Below the pieces are notes generated by a model, which had not been told where the DNA came from, searched no databases, and worked only from the letters and a program-made list of their open reading frames with translations. 64,000 nt of DNA from Apoderus coryli (lineage: Eukaryota > Arthropoda > Insecta > Coleoptera > Attelabidae), in assembly GCA_911728435.2 (NCBI GenBank), contig OU452208.1, positions 744,001-808,000 on the forward strand, in the 5' to 3' direction. Shown here in pieces: positions 11,690 to 23,784 of this stretch. The translations under genes and the position numbers were made by a program. Positions within the stretch are counted from its first letter, which is position 1. Each line of letters opens with the position of its first letter.

Positions 11690-11911
11690 ATATACACCCT
11701 ATACACAGCACATGATATAGTTAACGATAACGAAATAAAAATTTTGAAAAACACTCGATTTAAACGGGTCCACGTTATGGGCGCCAATTGTAAAGGTTAG
11801 GGGGTGTGGGTTAATACCCGTTGTCTAATGTTTACCAAAATAAAGCACTTTTAATTAATTATTAAACAACAAAACAAATATTAATATTTAACTAACGAAA
11901 TTGACATATAA
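11690..11911 (-). mobile_element. Ty3/gypsy primer-binding site and LTR fragment
   Basis: Read on the minus strand, the LTR ends in ...TTTACA (complement of tgtaaa at 11789) and is followed two bases later by a primer-binding site beginning TGGCGCCCA (complement of 11770-11786). This is a typical insect gypsy arrangement. The LTR runs from 11789 to the right and is cut at about 11911 by the tail of a non-LTR element. Its other end was not identified. Confidence 0.6.
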
Positions 11912-12880
11912 TAATAATAATAATAATAATAAAGGACTTTATTAAAGGGCGAGTTTCAGTACAGTGGCAGATGTCACTGTTCTGTTCAGCTAACCCTGAA
12001 AATATAACATAATGTTACAAACAAAAAAATTTGCTACCAAAGTACAATCATTATAATATTTTTTGAAACATACAATAATTATAAAATAGACAATAAAAAA
12101 ACTAGGTACAACTCAAAGCTCATTAATCCATTCAAGAAAACTTACAATAAATGAACGTATCTAACTCAAATTTGGTTTACAAATTAACATCTTATGTAAT
12201 TTAATTCTAAATAAATTTTTTGGTAATGTTCTTAAATCAGAGAGTTCATTCATGTATTTCGCTATCATATAAGAGAAGGATCGTTTACACATTTCCGTAG
12301 AGTGAACAGGTGGGGTAAGGGCATGTTTGTGACGCACATTTATATTGTGAACATCTGTGCGGTATCTTATTCGCTGGTACAAATACGGTGGAGATTTGTC
12401 ACACAAAATTTTGTGAAAACGACATACAGAATGATAGTATCTTCGGTCTTCCATGTTTAGCCATCTGATCGCAGACAAAGTGTGAGATATCCTTTGAAAT
12501 TTCCGTATTCCGAAGATCAGGCGAAGACACGAATTCTGTAACTTCTGTAAACGGGATTTTGAGATCTGCGTAATGCATGGAGCGTAGATGACATCGCAGT
12601 AGTTAAGCTGCGATAAGACTAAAGCCTCGCATAATTTTGCTTTTATAGGAACACTCAGCACAGAGCGGTGCTGAAATATTAATTTAAGATTCATATATCC
12701 AATTTGGATGCGTTTTGAAATATATTCCTCATATCTGAGGTTCTGATCCATTAAGAGTCCCAGATTTATCACTACGGTCCTAAATTCAACTGGTTTCCCC
12801 TCCAAACTCAAACCGTCCTTATAGAGCTCAAGAAATGCCCGTCTGTCCCCTCTTCTACCGAATAAGATGCTTTTTGGTAG
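11911..12880 (-). mobile_element. 5'-truncated non-LTR retrotransposon with (TAA)n tail
   Basis: On the minus strand a 216-residue frame (12161-12811) matches the C-terminal part of Jockey/CR1-like reverse transcriptases: LGLLMDQNL, then SQLNYCDVIYAP, then SKSRLQKLQN. It is followed by a 3' UTR and a tail of TTA repeats at 11911-11932 (plus strand: ataataataa). The body ends near 12875, so the RT active site and the endonuclease are missing. The last bases of the 3' UTR (aaTAAAGTCatt-like) recur in the elements at 40561 and 54697, so the three probably share one family. Confidence 0.78.
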
Positions 12881-15837
12881 ACAATTTAACTTTTAATTCT
12901 AAATAACTAAATATTTACTTAACTAAACGCGCTAAATCGTTCTAAATTGCTTTTTTATGCTTAATTTAATTTCTTTTGACTAATAAAATTTACTTTTAAA
13001 TTCTAAGAGAGAAAACAGCTTTTTGGTAGACACTTTAATTTTTAAAATGAAATAAAATAACTTGTACGAATTAAAAAAATCTAACTAATAACTATAAACG
13101 GTAGTTGTTTATGAATGTTAGTCACTTTTTACTACATAAATATAAGATCTTTACGGGATATTAAATAGGTACAAAAAATAAGCACCTCTCTGGCACTATA
13201 GGAGACTATCAATTAAAATTGAAAAAACACGTCATACGTTACTGGCTCCAAAGTTATAATAATTTTTGTTTTATGATATGGGCTCACATATACAGGGTGA
13301 TTGCCGGTCGATGGTACATTAGAAGCTTTGGCAAAACCAACCTTACGATTCTTTTGAAATTGTAAGTGATATTTTTATATTTCTAAAGCTTCCGGCTCAA
13401 CCGAAAATTGATACCAACTTTCTTATTTCGAATATAATATGCTATATATTATTATATTTTTGGATTCCCCATTCATTCTGAAGTATTTTGCTTAACAACT
13501 TCCATATACCTATCTTCAAGTTCGTCATTTCATCCCTGGAATAAACAGTCTCTTGGAATTTTGAAAGTAGTTTAAGACAATCTTAGGAAAATCAAAAATA
13601 TTGACAGATTGACTCAGCCAGTTACATAGTGGTCACAAATTACTGTAGTATGATCTACTACTAAAAATAGGCATAAGTCAATTTTCTCATATAGAACATC
13701 CTGTATATTATCTAATATTCTCAAATGAACTCTTATTCCCTTTCAAATCATAAGCCTTATTTCTATCCCTAATACATTTTTAGGTTGTACTATTTCTTTA
13801 ATATCATAAATTTGTTTTCAATTGGCGTTTTCGTATTATTGAAATATTCCAAATAAAGACAATTTATTTAAAATTAAATAGTAATGTAAAAATATAAATA
13901 TGCTTCCAAACTTTTTCCTAAATAATTCATATTCATATTGAAAAAGGAATAATACCGGATTTTTGCATTTTAATTGATATTCTCCTATCGTTGCAGAGAG
14001 GTGATTTTTTTTTTGCGTATTTAAAATTGCATAAGGTACATTGTTTCAAATGGTCATTTACCTATAGATATGTGGTGAGAAAAGTGACTGATATTGATGT
14101 TCAACTATCATTGTTTATTTTGAGTTATTACGTCTTCAGTATTTCACTCAAAAATAACTTTTTGTTAAATAAATAATATTCGAATAAATAGTAATTACTA
14201 TTATTCTAATTAAAACATTTATGTAAAAATCATAGGATTGATTGTTTGAAATGCAAGAAAAAATATTACTTTATGTGGCGTAGATGGAGCTAGAATTAGT
14301 CGTGGCAGCTAAACAGTAATCGAAGTTAACAAGGAAAGGGATCATAAACAACTACATAAACAATATACACATATTGTACGGACGGGCAGTTAAGAGACAT
14401 CAATATTGCAAGTTGCGAGCATTCAATAAAAAAAAGTTACACCGATAAATAAGAGAGTTGAAACAGGTCATGAATTAGGGTACTCAAGGATTGGTTATGC
14501 GCAGCAAATCTTCAACTTTCATAAGAAAGAAACATATTAGTCTGAGATAAACAGCAGTTTGTACAAGTTCAGATGTTTGACCTCGACTGTTGAGTGACGA
14601 AACCTGCACAACAAAAAGAGAATCGCATGTGTACGAGTGAAACTTTGTGATTTTTTACCCACTTCAATTGTCTATTATTCAATTTCAAATGTCAGTGTGT
14701 CAAAATCTTTTAAATATTTCCGAAGGCTGATTGTTACTTGGATGTTACCATAACGGGTAAACATCCATTAAAAAGGTATAATACAGAAAGTAAAAATTAT
14801 TGAATTTAATTAATTAATTAATAATTATTAACGACCTGCTCTTTAATTCGATAGGTATGGTTATGTGGATTTTAGGTCGCTCAATTACTACAATACAATT
14901 TTAGGACTTGCCAAGATTTCTCTCCACCATTGAGGCATCTTTAGGGCTCTTTCTTGTATTGGTTTTTCTGTCAGAACCAGTTATATAGAGATATTTTTAT
15001 TTCAGTTTGATGTAAATAAATAATTAATATCAATATTTTTGTTGTTTAGGATGGCATTTAAAGTAATAATAATTAAGAACACTTAAAATTTTGATAAATT
15101 ATCAAAATTCAACCAATTAATTTTGTAATTTATAACTATTATATTTAAATAACTTGAGCAGTGGTTCTGACAACTTCTTTATTATTTATTTTATTTCAAC
15201 TGACATCTATAATTTCCTCGCAATCATACCTCTATATTTTATAATAATCATATATATTGTATAGGGTCATACATATATTTCCTACACTCCCTCTCAATTT
15301 TAATTTTCTACATTAAAAATTGTAAAGCCTAGATAAGGGCTGGGTTAGAATGAAGACATACGATACTTACCTTATATCTCCAGGGAGCCACCTGAACTTT
15401 TTTTCTCGAACTAAACTGTAAAACTGCATATGTGTAAGTGGCGAACTGGCCTCCACCACAATTATCGCCAGTGGCCTTCTTGGGTCAATTCTAATCATTT
15501 AAACTACTTATTCACGGGGGTACCCACTTGCCTCCGAAATTTCGCAGTTGCCTACATATATACAAGGTGTCGTATTAAGAAAATGGAAGTTTGGTCTGTA
15601 GCGCGTTTATGAACTGGGATGTAGATCTCTTCAGTTCCACTAATGGGCCACCCTGTATATACGAAACATGTCTGTCCACTTGAATGATTGTAAAACAAGG
15701 TAATATATTGAAATTTAGGGGAGACGACAGTTTATTATCTCCCTCAATAAATTGAGACTACCACAGAAAAAATGGACTACTTTATATATATATTGCTTTA
15801 TTTTATGACGCCAAAATGGTTGACACCTTCTCTGGTT
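12881..15837. other. Intergenic, no gene seen
   Basis: AT-rich sequence with no convincing coding signal. A 23-base stretch starting gctttttggtagaca occurs twice (about 12870 and 13018). Short MITE-like ends containing CAGGGTG or its complement appear near 13292 and 15648. A gcctcc/ggagcc-rich stretch near 15440-15560 resembles the repeats at 17890 and 21240-21740. Confidence 0.5.
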
Positions 15838-16080
15838 TTATTTATAGAGAGTTACTTTCTCTTGAAAAAAAGAACATTTTTCTAATTTCATTTTTAAACA
15901 ACAATCGTCAAGTTTTTGAAACACCTTGAACAACTTATTTAAATGATCATTCACTGATTTTCCAGTTACTAAAATGTCGTCTAGGAAGATTTCAACATTA
16001 TCGATCCATTTAAAAATAGTATCGATAACACGCTGCAAAATTCCAAGACTTGTCGAAACACCGTAAGGTAGTCTATTCAC
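15838..16080 (-). pseudogene. Ty3/gypsy reverse transcriptase fragment
   Basis: An 80-residue frame on the minus strand carries the RT core: LPYGVSTS, then the active site FLDDILVTG, then LKMKLEKCSFFQ. It is a short piece of palm and thumb with no start, protease, RNase H or integrase. On its left it ends in noncoding sequence; on its right, 31 bases away, lies a tRNA-Ser 3' end. Confidence 0.8.
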
Positions 16081-16111
16081 TTGAAACAGACCATTATGTG
16101 TATTTACTTTT

Positions 16112-16143
16112 GGAGCGTAGGTTCGAATCCTACCGACTGCGCC
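16112..16143 (+). other. tRNA-Ser 3' end with CCA, beside a gypsy RT fragment
   Basis: Starting at ggagcg the sequence reads the variable-arm edge, the T arm (GTAGG, loop TTCGAAT, CCTAC), the acceptor 3' strand and then CCA. It matches the 3' part of insect tRNA-Ser. No matching 5' half (GCAGTCG) is found upstream, so it is not a tRNA gene. The CCA is not genome-encoded in eukaryotes, so the piece derives from a mature tRNA or represents an extended primer-binding site in the minus orientation (TGGCGCAGTCGG). Confidence 0.7.
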
Positions 16144-16498
16144 AGTGTAATAACTTGTGTTACAATTTATTATAATAAACTATATTTAAAGGTAAAGGAA
16201 AGTAATTTATTTATAACCTTTTGGTTTGATTTCCCAAATTAAAGTGTGTTTATTCAGTCTCTATTTACAGCAAAAAATAAATACAATTATAAATATACCA
16301 TAGATCATAGATACACGGTAAACCAAAAACAATTTATACTTAGTAACTTAAATAAATATTAGAGTGGTTATATGCGTTTTCCAAATTTAAAGCTTGCCAA
16401 ATAGCATATAATTCAGCCGCATAACAAAGGCAGAATCCACCTCACAGATTGTTTGAATCCATCGTTGTAAATAGTATAAGACTTCCCAAAATCGTTCA

Positions 16499-17082
16499 AT
16501 AGGGAGTTAAGGCAAAGCCAGTGACGTATACGTAAACGTATCTTTTGACATCTACGCATGAGCTCTTTAAATTTAAGATACGTTTAACGATACGCAGGCC
16601 GTAAACATATGTACCACTACGCGTATCGTATACTTAAACGTATTGAACCGATTGTTGTCGGAATTACATGAACTGGTACGAATATCTAGAATAGAACATT
16701 AAAAACTCAATCTAAATTGAAAATTAAGCTAAGATATTTTGCAATAAATACTTTATTATTATTAGTAGTAGTAGCAATTTATTTTGTAACAATTATAAAC
16801 ATTTTTCTGTTATTGTTTATAGGTATACATAATAAAATATAGGTATTTGGTTAATAATTAAAAAAACAATAATATTAACAACATAGTAAATGGAAGTAGA
16901 AAAATCTAAAATAGTCTTTTTCTCAAGTAAAGTGTTATCTCTATCTTCCGCATATACGATACGTATTGGATGGCACCTTAACTCTATTTTGAATGACTGC
17001 TTATCTAGTGTAAACATAACAAAAATCTCACGTTTACGTATGGAGATACGTATACGTGCTTGGTTTTGCCTTAACTCCCTAT
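16499..17082. mobile_element. Non-autonomous TIR element, about 580 bp
   Basis: Terminal inverted repeats start AGGGAGTTAAGGCAAA at 16501 and end TTTTGCCTTAACTCCCT at 17080. Both ends are followed inward by many copies of an acgtatacg/taaacgta palindromic motif. No transposase frame is present. The superfamily is unassigned and the target duplication is unclear (possibly within AAT/ATT at the ends). Confidence 0.7.
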
Positions 17083-17836
17083 TATTTGTATGTTTCAGCA
17101 TTTTTCATAGAAGAAGGGGATTGAGCTGTTTTTCGGGTATCAAATCGTATCTTAGGTTGTTCGTTACAATGATAACTAAGGAGCATCTACATTGGTAAAT
17201 ACCCAATATTTCACAAAAGAAAAAACATATTTCAGCTAGGTTAAATTATTATATTTGAAAAAAATCCCGATGGCAGCCAGTCGGAAAAGTAGATTTTTGA
17301 TTTAAGTATTTTTTATTTATACTTAGTCTACCACTGACACCCACTATTATTAAACAAATAATGGAATATTCTGACATTCGCCAAATATAACCAAAGTGTC
17401 ATATTGACAGTTATTTTAACTGAAATACCCATTATACTATAATACATACGTAAGTACGGTCTTATTGTTATTTCACAGGAGTTTATTTGTCAAAATAATT
17501 ACAGGTATAGCGGGTGATGATATTTTTTTTATTTTTTGTTACTTTATATTGACTTACATTTACTTAAATATGCCAGCGATGAAAAAACTCTCCAAATAAA
17601 TATTGTAGAGATTTAAGTGCTTAAGTCATTTGATATGTAACATCGGTATTTTCTATTAACAACGAAAAAAATATGATTTTTTTAAAACTTTGACAGGCCG
17701 CCATTCTGAAATTAGCTCTCCGATTTCAATCGCCAACGAACTCACGCGATTCCATGACCTAGCCGATTTTTTAACCAAATTTTGTTTCGATTGGTCAAAA
17801 AATGCGGCCTAGAACGTGACGCAAAGTTTCTATATC

Positions 17837-17886
<50 letters not shown>

Positions 17887-19081
17887 GCACATATATCTTA
17901 GTGGGCTCCATACGTGGATAAGGCGCCCTGGCCTCCACCAGAACCACGTTATTTACGCGTGTATACATTGCATATTTGAATTCCCCGGAAAAAAATAAAC
18001 AAAGGCAACTTGAGAGGGGAAGAAAATTCGTAAAAAAAATATATACGACAAAAGTATAGACTCAAGATAGAAACCGGGCTCCGCATATGACATGACAAAC
18101 TCTCCTCCGGTGCATATAATTGGATATGTTATCTCGACCTAATGGTCACCGACGATGTTGCCATATCGAGGCATATTGTATATCTAAACAATATATGTAA
18201 ATGTATCTTTATGGCCTCTACTTTGACTAGCCTCCGCTGTGTATATCATTTATATAAACGCAGGCACGTTTTAATCGCCTCCGTCTTTTTATAACTAAAT
18301 TCCACTTCATTATTGAACTTGTTTTGTTGAGGAGTTGTATATCAATTACTTACATTCATCTTATTGGGCTCCATTTTCTGACCTAAATTCCTCTTGATTA
18401 GTTTTCTAGTTTTGCAGACGGGTTGTATATAAATAATGTTATGTGCATATAACTGATCAGCCTCTATTTTACATACAAAGAAAGTATTGTCTCCTTCGTT
18501 ACTGGTAGACAAAAAATGATTAAAACCAAGCAAATTGAGAAAATTTATATTTGGAATTTCAACTTACAACTTACTCAATTAGTTCAATTCAAGTTATAGA
18601 TAAATAATAGCTACTTAAAAGAATAAAATAAGACATAATACAGTAGGTATAATATATCCATGAAATGACTGTTAAACGCTTAACTACAAATTCCTCAACT
18701 AAAAATAAGCCGATCTAGCCGTTTTGCCGTTTTTTCAGAATAATTATTTTCTAAACGCCTTTATCAATTTTCACTAATTTTGAAACTAACCGATTTTTTG
18801 TTAATGCCTAGAAATTTAAAAATGGTGCGTGATTCGTAAAGAAAAGTTTCTGTCTCCCGTAAAATTTGCGCTAGACATACAGTTTATCTACAAAAAGATT
18901 ATTTACAATACCTTGAAATTGATCATTGCCTATTTATTCGACACGAAAAAATATCGAAAGTTTTAATTCTGAACAATGTTTAAAATAATTTTTATGTTTG
19001 TTTACTAGGCAACAATAAAATAAATAATCTGACAACGATAGTTTTTATTTCTTTTACGTAAATAATTATTAGTTCTTTAAA
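17083..19081. other. Intergenic with (AT)n microsatellite and gcctcc repeats
   Basis: An (AT)n run lies at about 17838-17882. Around it and near 18060-18250 are scattered motifs ending in gcctcc or beginning ggagcc, also seen near 15440 and 21240-21740. No gene is seen. Confidence 0.5.
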
Positions 19082-19752
19082 ATGGACCATTATTCTATCG
19101 CTGAGAAGGTCGACATGCTTCTGGTATATGGATTATGTGAGAGAAATGGACGTATGAGTGTCAGAGTCTATCGTGAAAAATATCCAGAATTCCTATCGAT
19201 CAAACTTTCACGAATATTATGAAGTAAGTAACATAGAGAAAGAGGTAGTTTTCATAGAAATAATGTTAAGCCAGGACGCCAACTTACAATTAGGACTGCT
19301 GAGTTTGAAGAGGTAGTTTTAAACAGAATTGAAGATGATCCCAAGTTAAGTCGTATACGCTAGGGGTTCGGATTGGAGATTTCCAGAAGTACAATGAATA
19401 ACATTCTACGAGAGCAGTTACTCCATCCGTATCATGTCTAACAGGTGCGAAATGTTTTACCAAAGGACCCTGAAAGTCGGCTGACGTTTTACCATCTCAT
19501 CAAGCCAATGAGAATACCACATATTCGTGCTGAAATGTGGTTTGTGCACGACGGAGTGCCATCCTTCTTTAGTACCAGCGTTCGCAGATTTTCAAATGAA
19601 ACATATCCTAATAGATGGATCGGAAATCGGCCAGCAAGGTCACCCAACTTAACGCCTCTGGACTTTGGATATTTGGTATATTCGCCTAGATATTTTTAGT
19701 TGAGAAATCTGTGGTTAAGCGTTGTACAGTAATTTCATGGACACCCTGTATA
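19082..19752 (+). pseudogene. Dead mariner/IS630-type transposase with N-terminal HTH
   Basis: From ATG 19082 the translation reads like the helix-turn-helix region of insect mariner/IS630-related transposases (HYSIAEKVDMLL, then PGRQLTIRTAEFEEVV). After several stops and frame changes, a 3' part reads WFVHDGVPSFF, then ETYPNRWIG, then ARSPNLTPLDF, the DDE-core end of the same family. A terminal ACACCCTGTAT motif lies near 19740. It is a decayed copy with a deleted middle. Confidence 0.8.
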
Positions 19753-22700
19753 ATAAATAACTAAAGAAACAAACTAACAAATAGTGTTTAAGTTACTCAA
19801 ATTCGTTGGGTTTGTTAAAATGTTTCAAGTGGTAGGTAATACTTTAACTGAAATTGAAGTCTGACAGGTGCGATGAATGATGATAGTACATTATTCCTTA
19901 GGCTTAAAATCTTTGTAGATCTTTGTTTAAATAATTGAATCAATACTTATGGATAAGTCGTCAATTATTGTTTTGTTGACGAGTTGTATATCAATGAATT
20001 ATTTACATTCATCTTATTGGTCTCCATTTTTTACAATTTCTCGCTATTTTTTATACTGAAATTCTTCTTCATTGATTTTATTATTCGCAGGCGCTTTGTA
20101 TATAGATAATTTATGTGCATTTAACTTATTGGCCTTTATTTTTACATAAAAAATAAAGTATTGTTTTCTTAGTTATTAGTAATTAAAAAATGATTGAAAA
20201 CAAGCAAATTTTAAATTTGGAATTTCAACACAATATAAAATTAATATTCATATTACTCAATTAGTACAAATATTAAACATTGAAATAACACGGTAACTAC
20301 TCGTATATTTTCCTCGCCGATAATTTTATTTGACAATAATCTATTGTAAGGTAGGTACTCTATTATAAGGAATCCTTGTTTACTAGAGTCAACCAACATC
20401 GTGACAGAAGATCAACGGAAACAGTGGTCAGTTCATTCGGTCGAACTATAAAAGTTTAAATGGTTGACTCATATGTTACATTTACGTGTTTACGGTGTTT
20501 TTACTTTTGTTATTTTTTTATTTTATTCATGCCTTCTGGTTTTAAAGCCAAATAGTTACGGTTAACATTAGTACATCTTACAAAATTGACCCGAGACTTA
20601 CTAAGTCCATTTCAGCTGCTTATGAGAGCCTTTATTAATATACATAATTTAAGTCAAAGTCATGTCAAAGTCGATATATTAAATCCTGCACACCTTTTAA
20701 CGCAATTGCTCCTTCCTTAAAATTATTTTCAGAAGTAGTAGTAGTTTTAAACCGAAACAATATACTCAAAATTTTTGTATTATAGGAGTGATCAATTTGA
20801 AGTTATTTATTTAGTTATAATAGATGTGGCATTGATTTAAAAAAAAAAGTATTTTTTGTAATGAACTCAAACCCAAAGAAAAATAAATAAACAAGAACAA
20901 TATATGTAAGAACAGGATGAAATGAATGGATTAAAAATGTGCGAAAGAAACTATATTTGTTCGACTAAAATATGGCTATAAAGTTGTTGTCCCGGAAAAA
21001 ATTGTGAGTCAAAGAATCCGAGAAAAGTACCAATTAAGAATTATCTATGATTATGGGAAATTATATTTCAAGACATAAAAGAAATTCGAAGTCACTCCCA
21101 TAAAAAGACAAATATATTATAAAATTTGGTTTATGAACAAAGTACTATTTTCGACCTTGGTAATTAGCTACTGTTAAGTAACAAATAGATTCTTGCGCCA
21201 AGCAAATTTTAAAATAAAACTGAAAAAACTATGTGTTTATTATTGGCCAACTAGTACGTGGAGCCCAGTGCAACTAGCGGACAAGTACGTGTGTTGCTAT
21301 GACACGTTGAGAAATCAAATATACTTTACAATACCTAAAATAAATAATTCTACCGACGAAATATACACATGAAGGTTTACGATATATGTTAGCTGGTATC
21401 ATTAGCCACCAGTAACGTTGCCAAATTTAGGAGGCTAATATGTGTACTTACACGTGGAGCCCAGTGCAACTAGCGCACAAGTAAATGTGTATATCTGTGT
21501 ATGTCTAACGCGCCACGTGGTGGAATTTTTTCAAACCCGGTTGTATATCTGTATGTGTGTATACTACCCAGTGGGCTCCACCCTAAAATTTGCCAGATGG
21601 GTGGGTATACCCTGTAGACCTGAAAAAACACTATATACACGGGGGTACGTAGTGGCCTCCGAAAAAACGCAGTCGCCTCCGTTTTGGAGCCCAGTGCGCT
21701 TAGCGTATATATATTTTGGAGGCCACTTTAACGTTTTGCATATATATATATATATATATAAATTCAATTAACTTAAAAAATGTTAAATGTTAATCATTAT
21801 TTTACAAAGTTGACAAAAGTTTTTATATTAATGTTTTTTAATTTACAATTTAGATTATTTTTACCAATGTAAAACTTGCCGCGTATACTAAGGTAAACAT
21901 ATTTTTAAATTTTATATGTATTTATACTTAGCTTACACTTATATTTGTAGCCCTGAGGAAGATATAAAAATATATCGAAAGCTTGGCATAACGTAAAAGA
22001 GTTTTAATCAAAAATATTTGCTGATCAACCCAAGACACAAAGTTATCTATATATATATATATAGATATATAAACTTTTGAACTGAGGTCATTTTTAGGAT
22101 CCAGGGGTCATAAAATGAAGTACTGCATAAAAATTTTTCAAAATTTCGGTTGTGTCGATCTCCTGAATAGTTAGATTTTTTTTAAAAATCTACTAAAAAT
22201 ATATTGATTCATGTCTTTTAACAGGAAATATAGCGGCAGATTTGTTGTCAGAATGATGTTGTTGTGCCATCAATCTGACAACAAATAGAATTTTAAAAAG
22301 CTTAAAAGTTCAATACATTTCAAATAATGACACATACTTGTCATTCCCGGCCTGCCTTTATTGTTTTTGCAGATTTCAGGTATCAATACTAACAAATATT
22401 ATTCCGAAGAAAATATACACATTAGACATTCCATGTCTGATAGCTACTTGGTTTTGATTTACGAATTGCACCTAATAGATAAGAAAGTCGATAATGTTAA
22501 TTGGTACATTATTACCAAAGCCCCATAATAAAGTACAATATTAGTTTTTATATTATACTTAATGCAAGTACTCAGAGGATTATTAATTTATAGATCGGCA
22601 ATTTCATAGAAAATTATTAAATTTGCAAATTTAGAAATTGCATACTATCATAAAGTATTTACAACATTATTAAAACAATTATCAGTTTTCAGATACTAGA

Positions 22701-22759
22701 AAATCTGTTTGGTATAAATAAAATGTTCAAATACCTATATTATGAAAAATATTTAGTTG
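19753..22759. other. Intergenic with ggagcccagtg/gcctcc repeats and short AT microsatellites
   Basis: The motif gtggagcccagtgcaactagcg occurs near 21258 and 21455, and gtggcctcc-type motifs near 21650-21725. An (AT)n run lies near 21740. Near 21951 a stem (GATATA/TATATC) sits between CTGAGGA and GAAAG, a weak hammerhead-like arrangement. A TATAAATA box lies at 22713-22720, 187 bp before the chitinase start codon. No coding frame is supported. Confidence 0.45.
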
Positions 22760-22971
22760 TCAGTTTCTGAGAAAAATTAGTTTCGTTTAATTTTCGTGAA
22801 CCTGTGGTAAGTCCACTTTATATTTAAATTATTATTTTATCAACACCTCAAATAATGACCAGTACAAATACTTATTACATACATGATTAGGTGAATCCAG
22901 AATGATCCTTAAATTGACCTTATGGGCTATAGTGGTATACGCTTTGGTTTGTTCCGCTACTTCTAAAGTGG
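22760..22971 (+). CDS. GH18 chitinase, 5' UTR and exon 1 (signal peptide)
   Basis: ATG at 22902 opens 23 codons ending at a phase-1 donor (gtaaga from 22972). The translation is a signal peptide with a hydrophobic core (LTLWAIVVYALVCSA) followed by TSKV. Joined in phase to the exon at 55348 it gives SKVVICYHGTWSTYR, which is the canonical mature N-terminus of insect chitinases. Upstream, a likely 5' UTR intron runs from a gtaagt donor at 22807 to a gattag acceptor at 22890 (84 bp). A TATAAATA box lies at 22713 and an initiator-like TCAGT at 22760. The join to a partner 32 kb away is inferred from phase and sequence; another reading is an orphan exon of a paralogue. Confidence 0.72.
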
Positions 22972-23784
22972 GTAAGAATTATTATTTATACTGTACTGAT
23001 TGAACTCCTTCTGTGTTTAACAAATTTGAATGTTTCTTGTAAGCACTATTCATACATCATACAGTTTCTATAATAACGAACAAAAAATAATAATGAGTAT
23101 TGAATAAACTCCATGCAGTTTATTATTAGTTCAAAGGAAACAGAAAAGAACTAAATATTATTTTGAACGCCTTTTTGACAAATATATTTAGTTTCTGGCA
23201 AATGTGTTCTCTTACTACTCAGTTTGTGAAGAAATGAATAGGCATTAGTGGATTTCTTGAAATGAATACAGGAAAATTGGAAATTTTCATAATTTCGTAA
23301 CAAATATATTGTAACTAATATTGATTATATATGTATACAAACTAAAAGTACCTACTAAGTAGCGTAATCTGAAAGAAACAACACTTTTAGATAAATCCTG
23401 CGTCAAATCTATATTAATGGGATATATCCAGAAACATTGTTTCTATAATTTTAGTTGCCTGTGGAAGTTTTTTGTGTAAGTTGCACTAACCTGCAGCAGT
23501 TTAGGGGCAAATTCCTGCAAAACTGTTCACTTTAGACAAATAAAAAATTTTTACTTTTTAAGCAGAAATGAACAAAAAATTAAAAAAAATAAAACAATAT
23601 ACTTATTCCAGTGGCGTAAAAAATAGGGGGATAAAAAAATAATCAAAGGCATTTTTGAATTATGGAATATTTTTCGATTTTAAATGTGAACCTTTGAGAG
23701 CCTGTAACTCATTGAGCTATAAGGAGTCGCTATAAGCATTATTTTACATTGTACACAAACGCGTGCATTGGGTGGGGCGTAATC

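Noticed and set aside
16112..16143. tRNA gene
   Set aside because: Only the 3' part is present, with a CCA tail and no complementary acceptor strand upstream.
21951..21995. Hammerhead ribozyme at CTGAGGA...GAAAG
   Set aside because: Stem II pairs well but there is no cleavage triplet or stem I that fits, and the core has CTGAGGA followed by an extra A.
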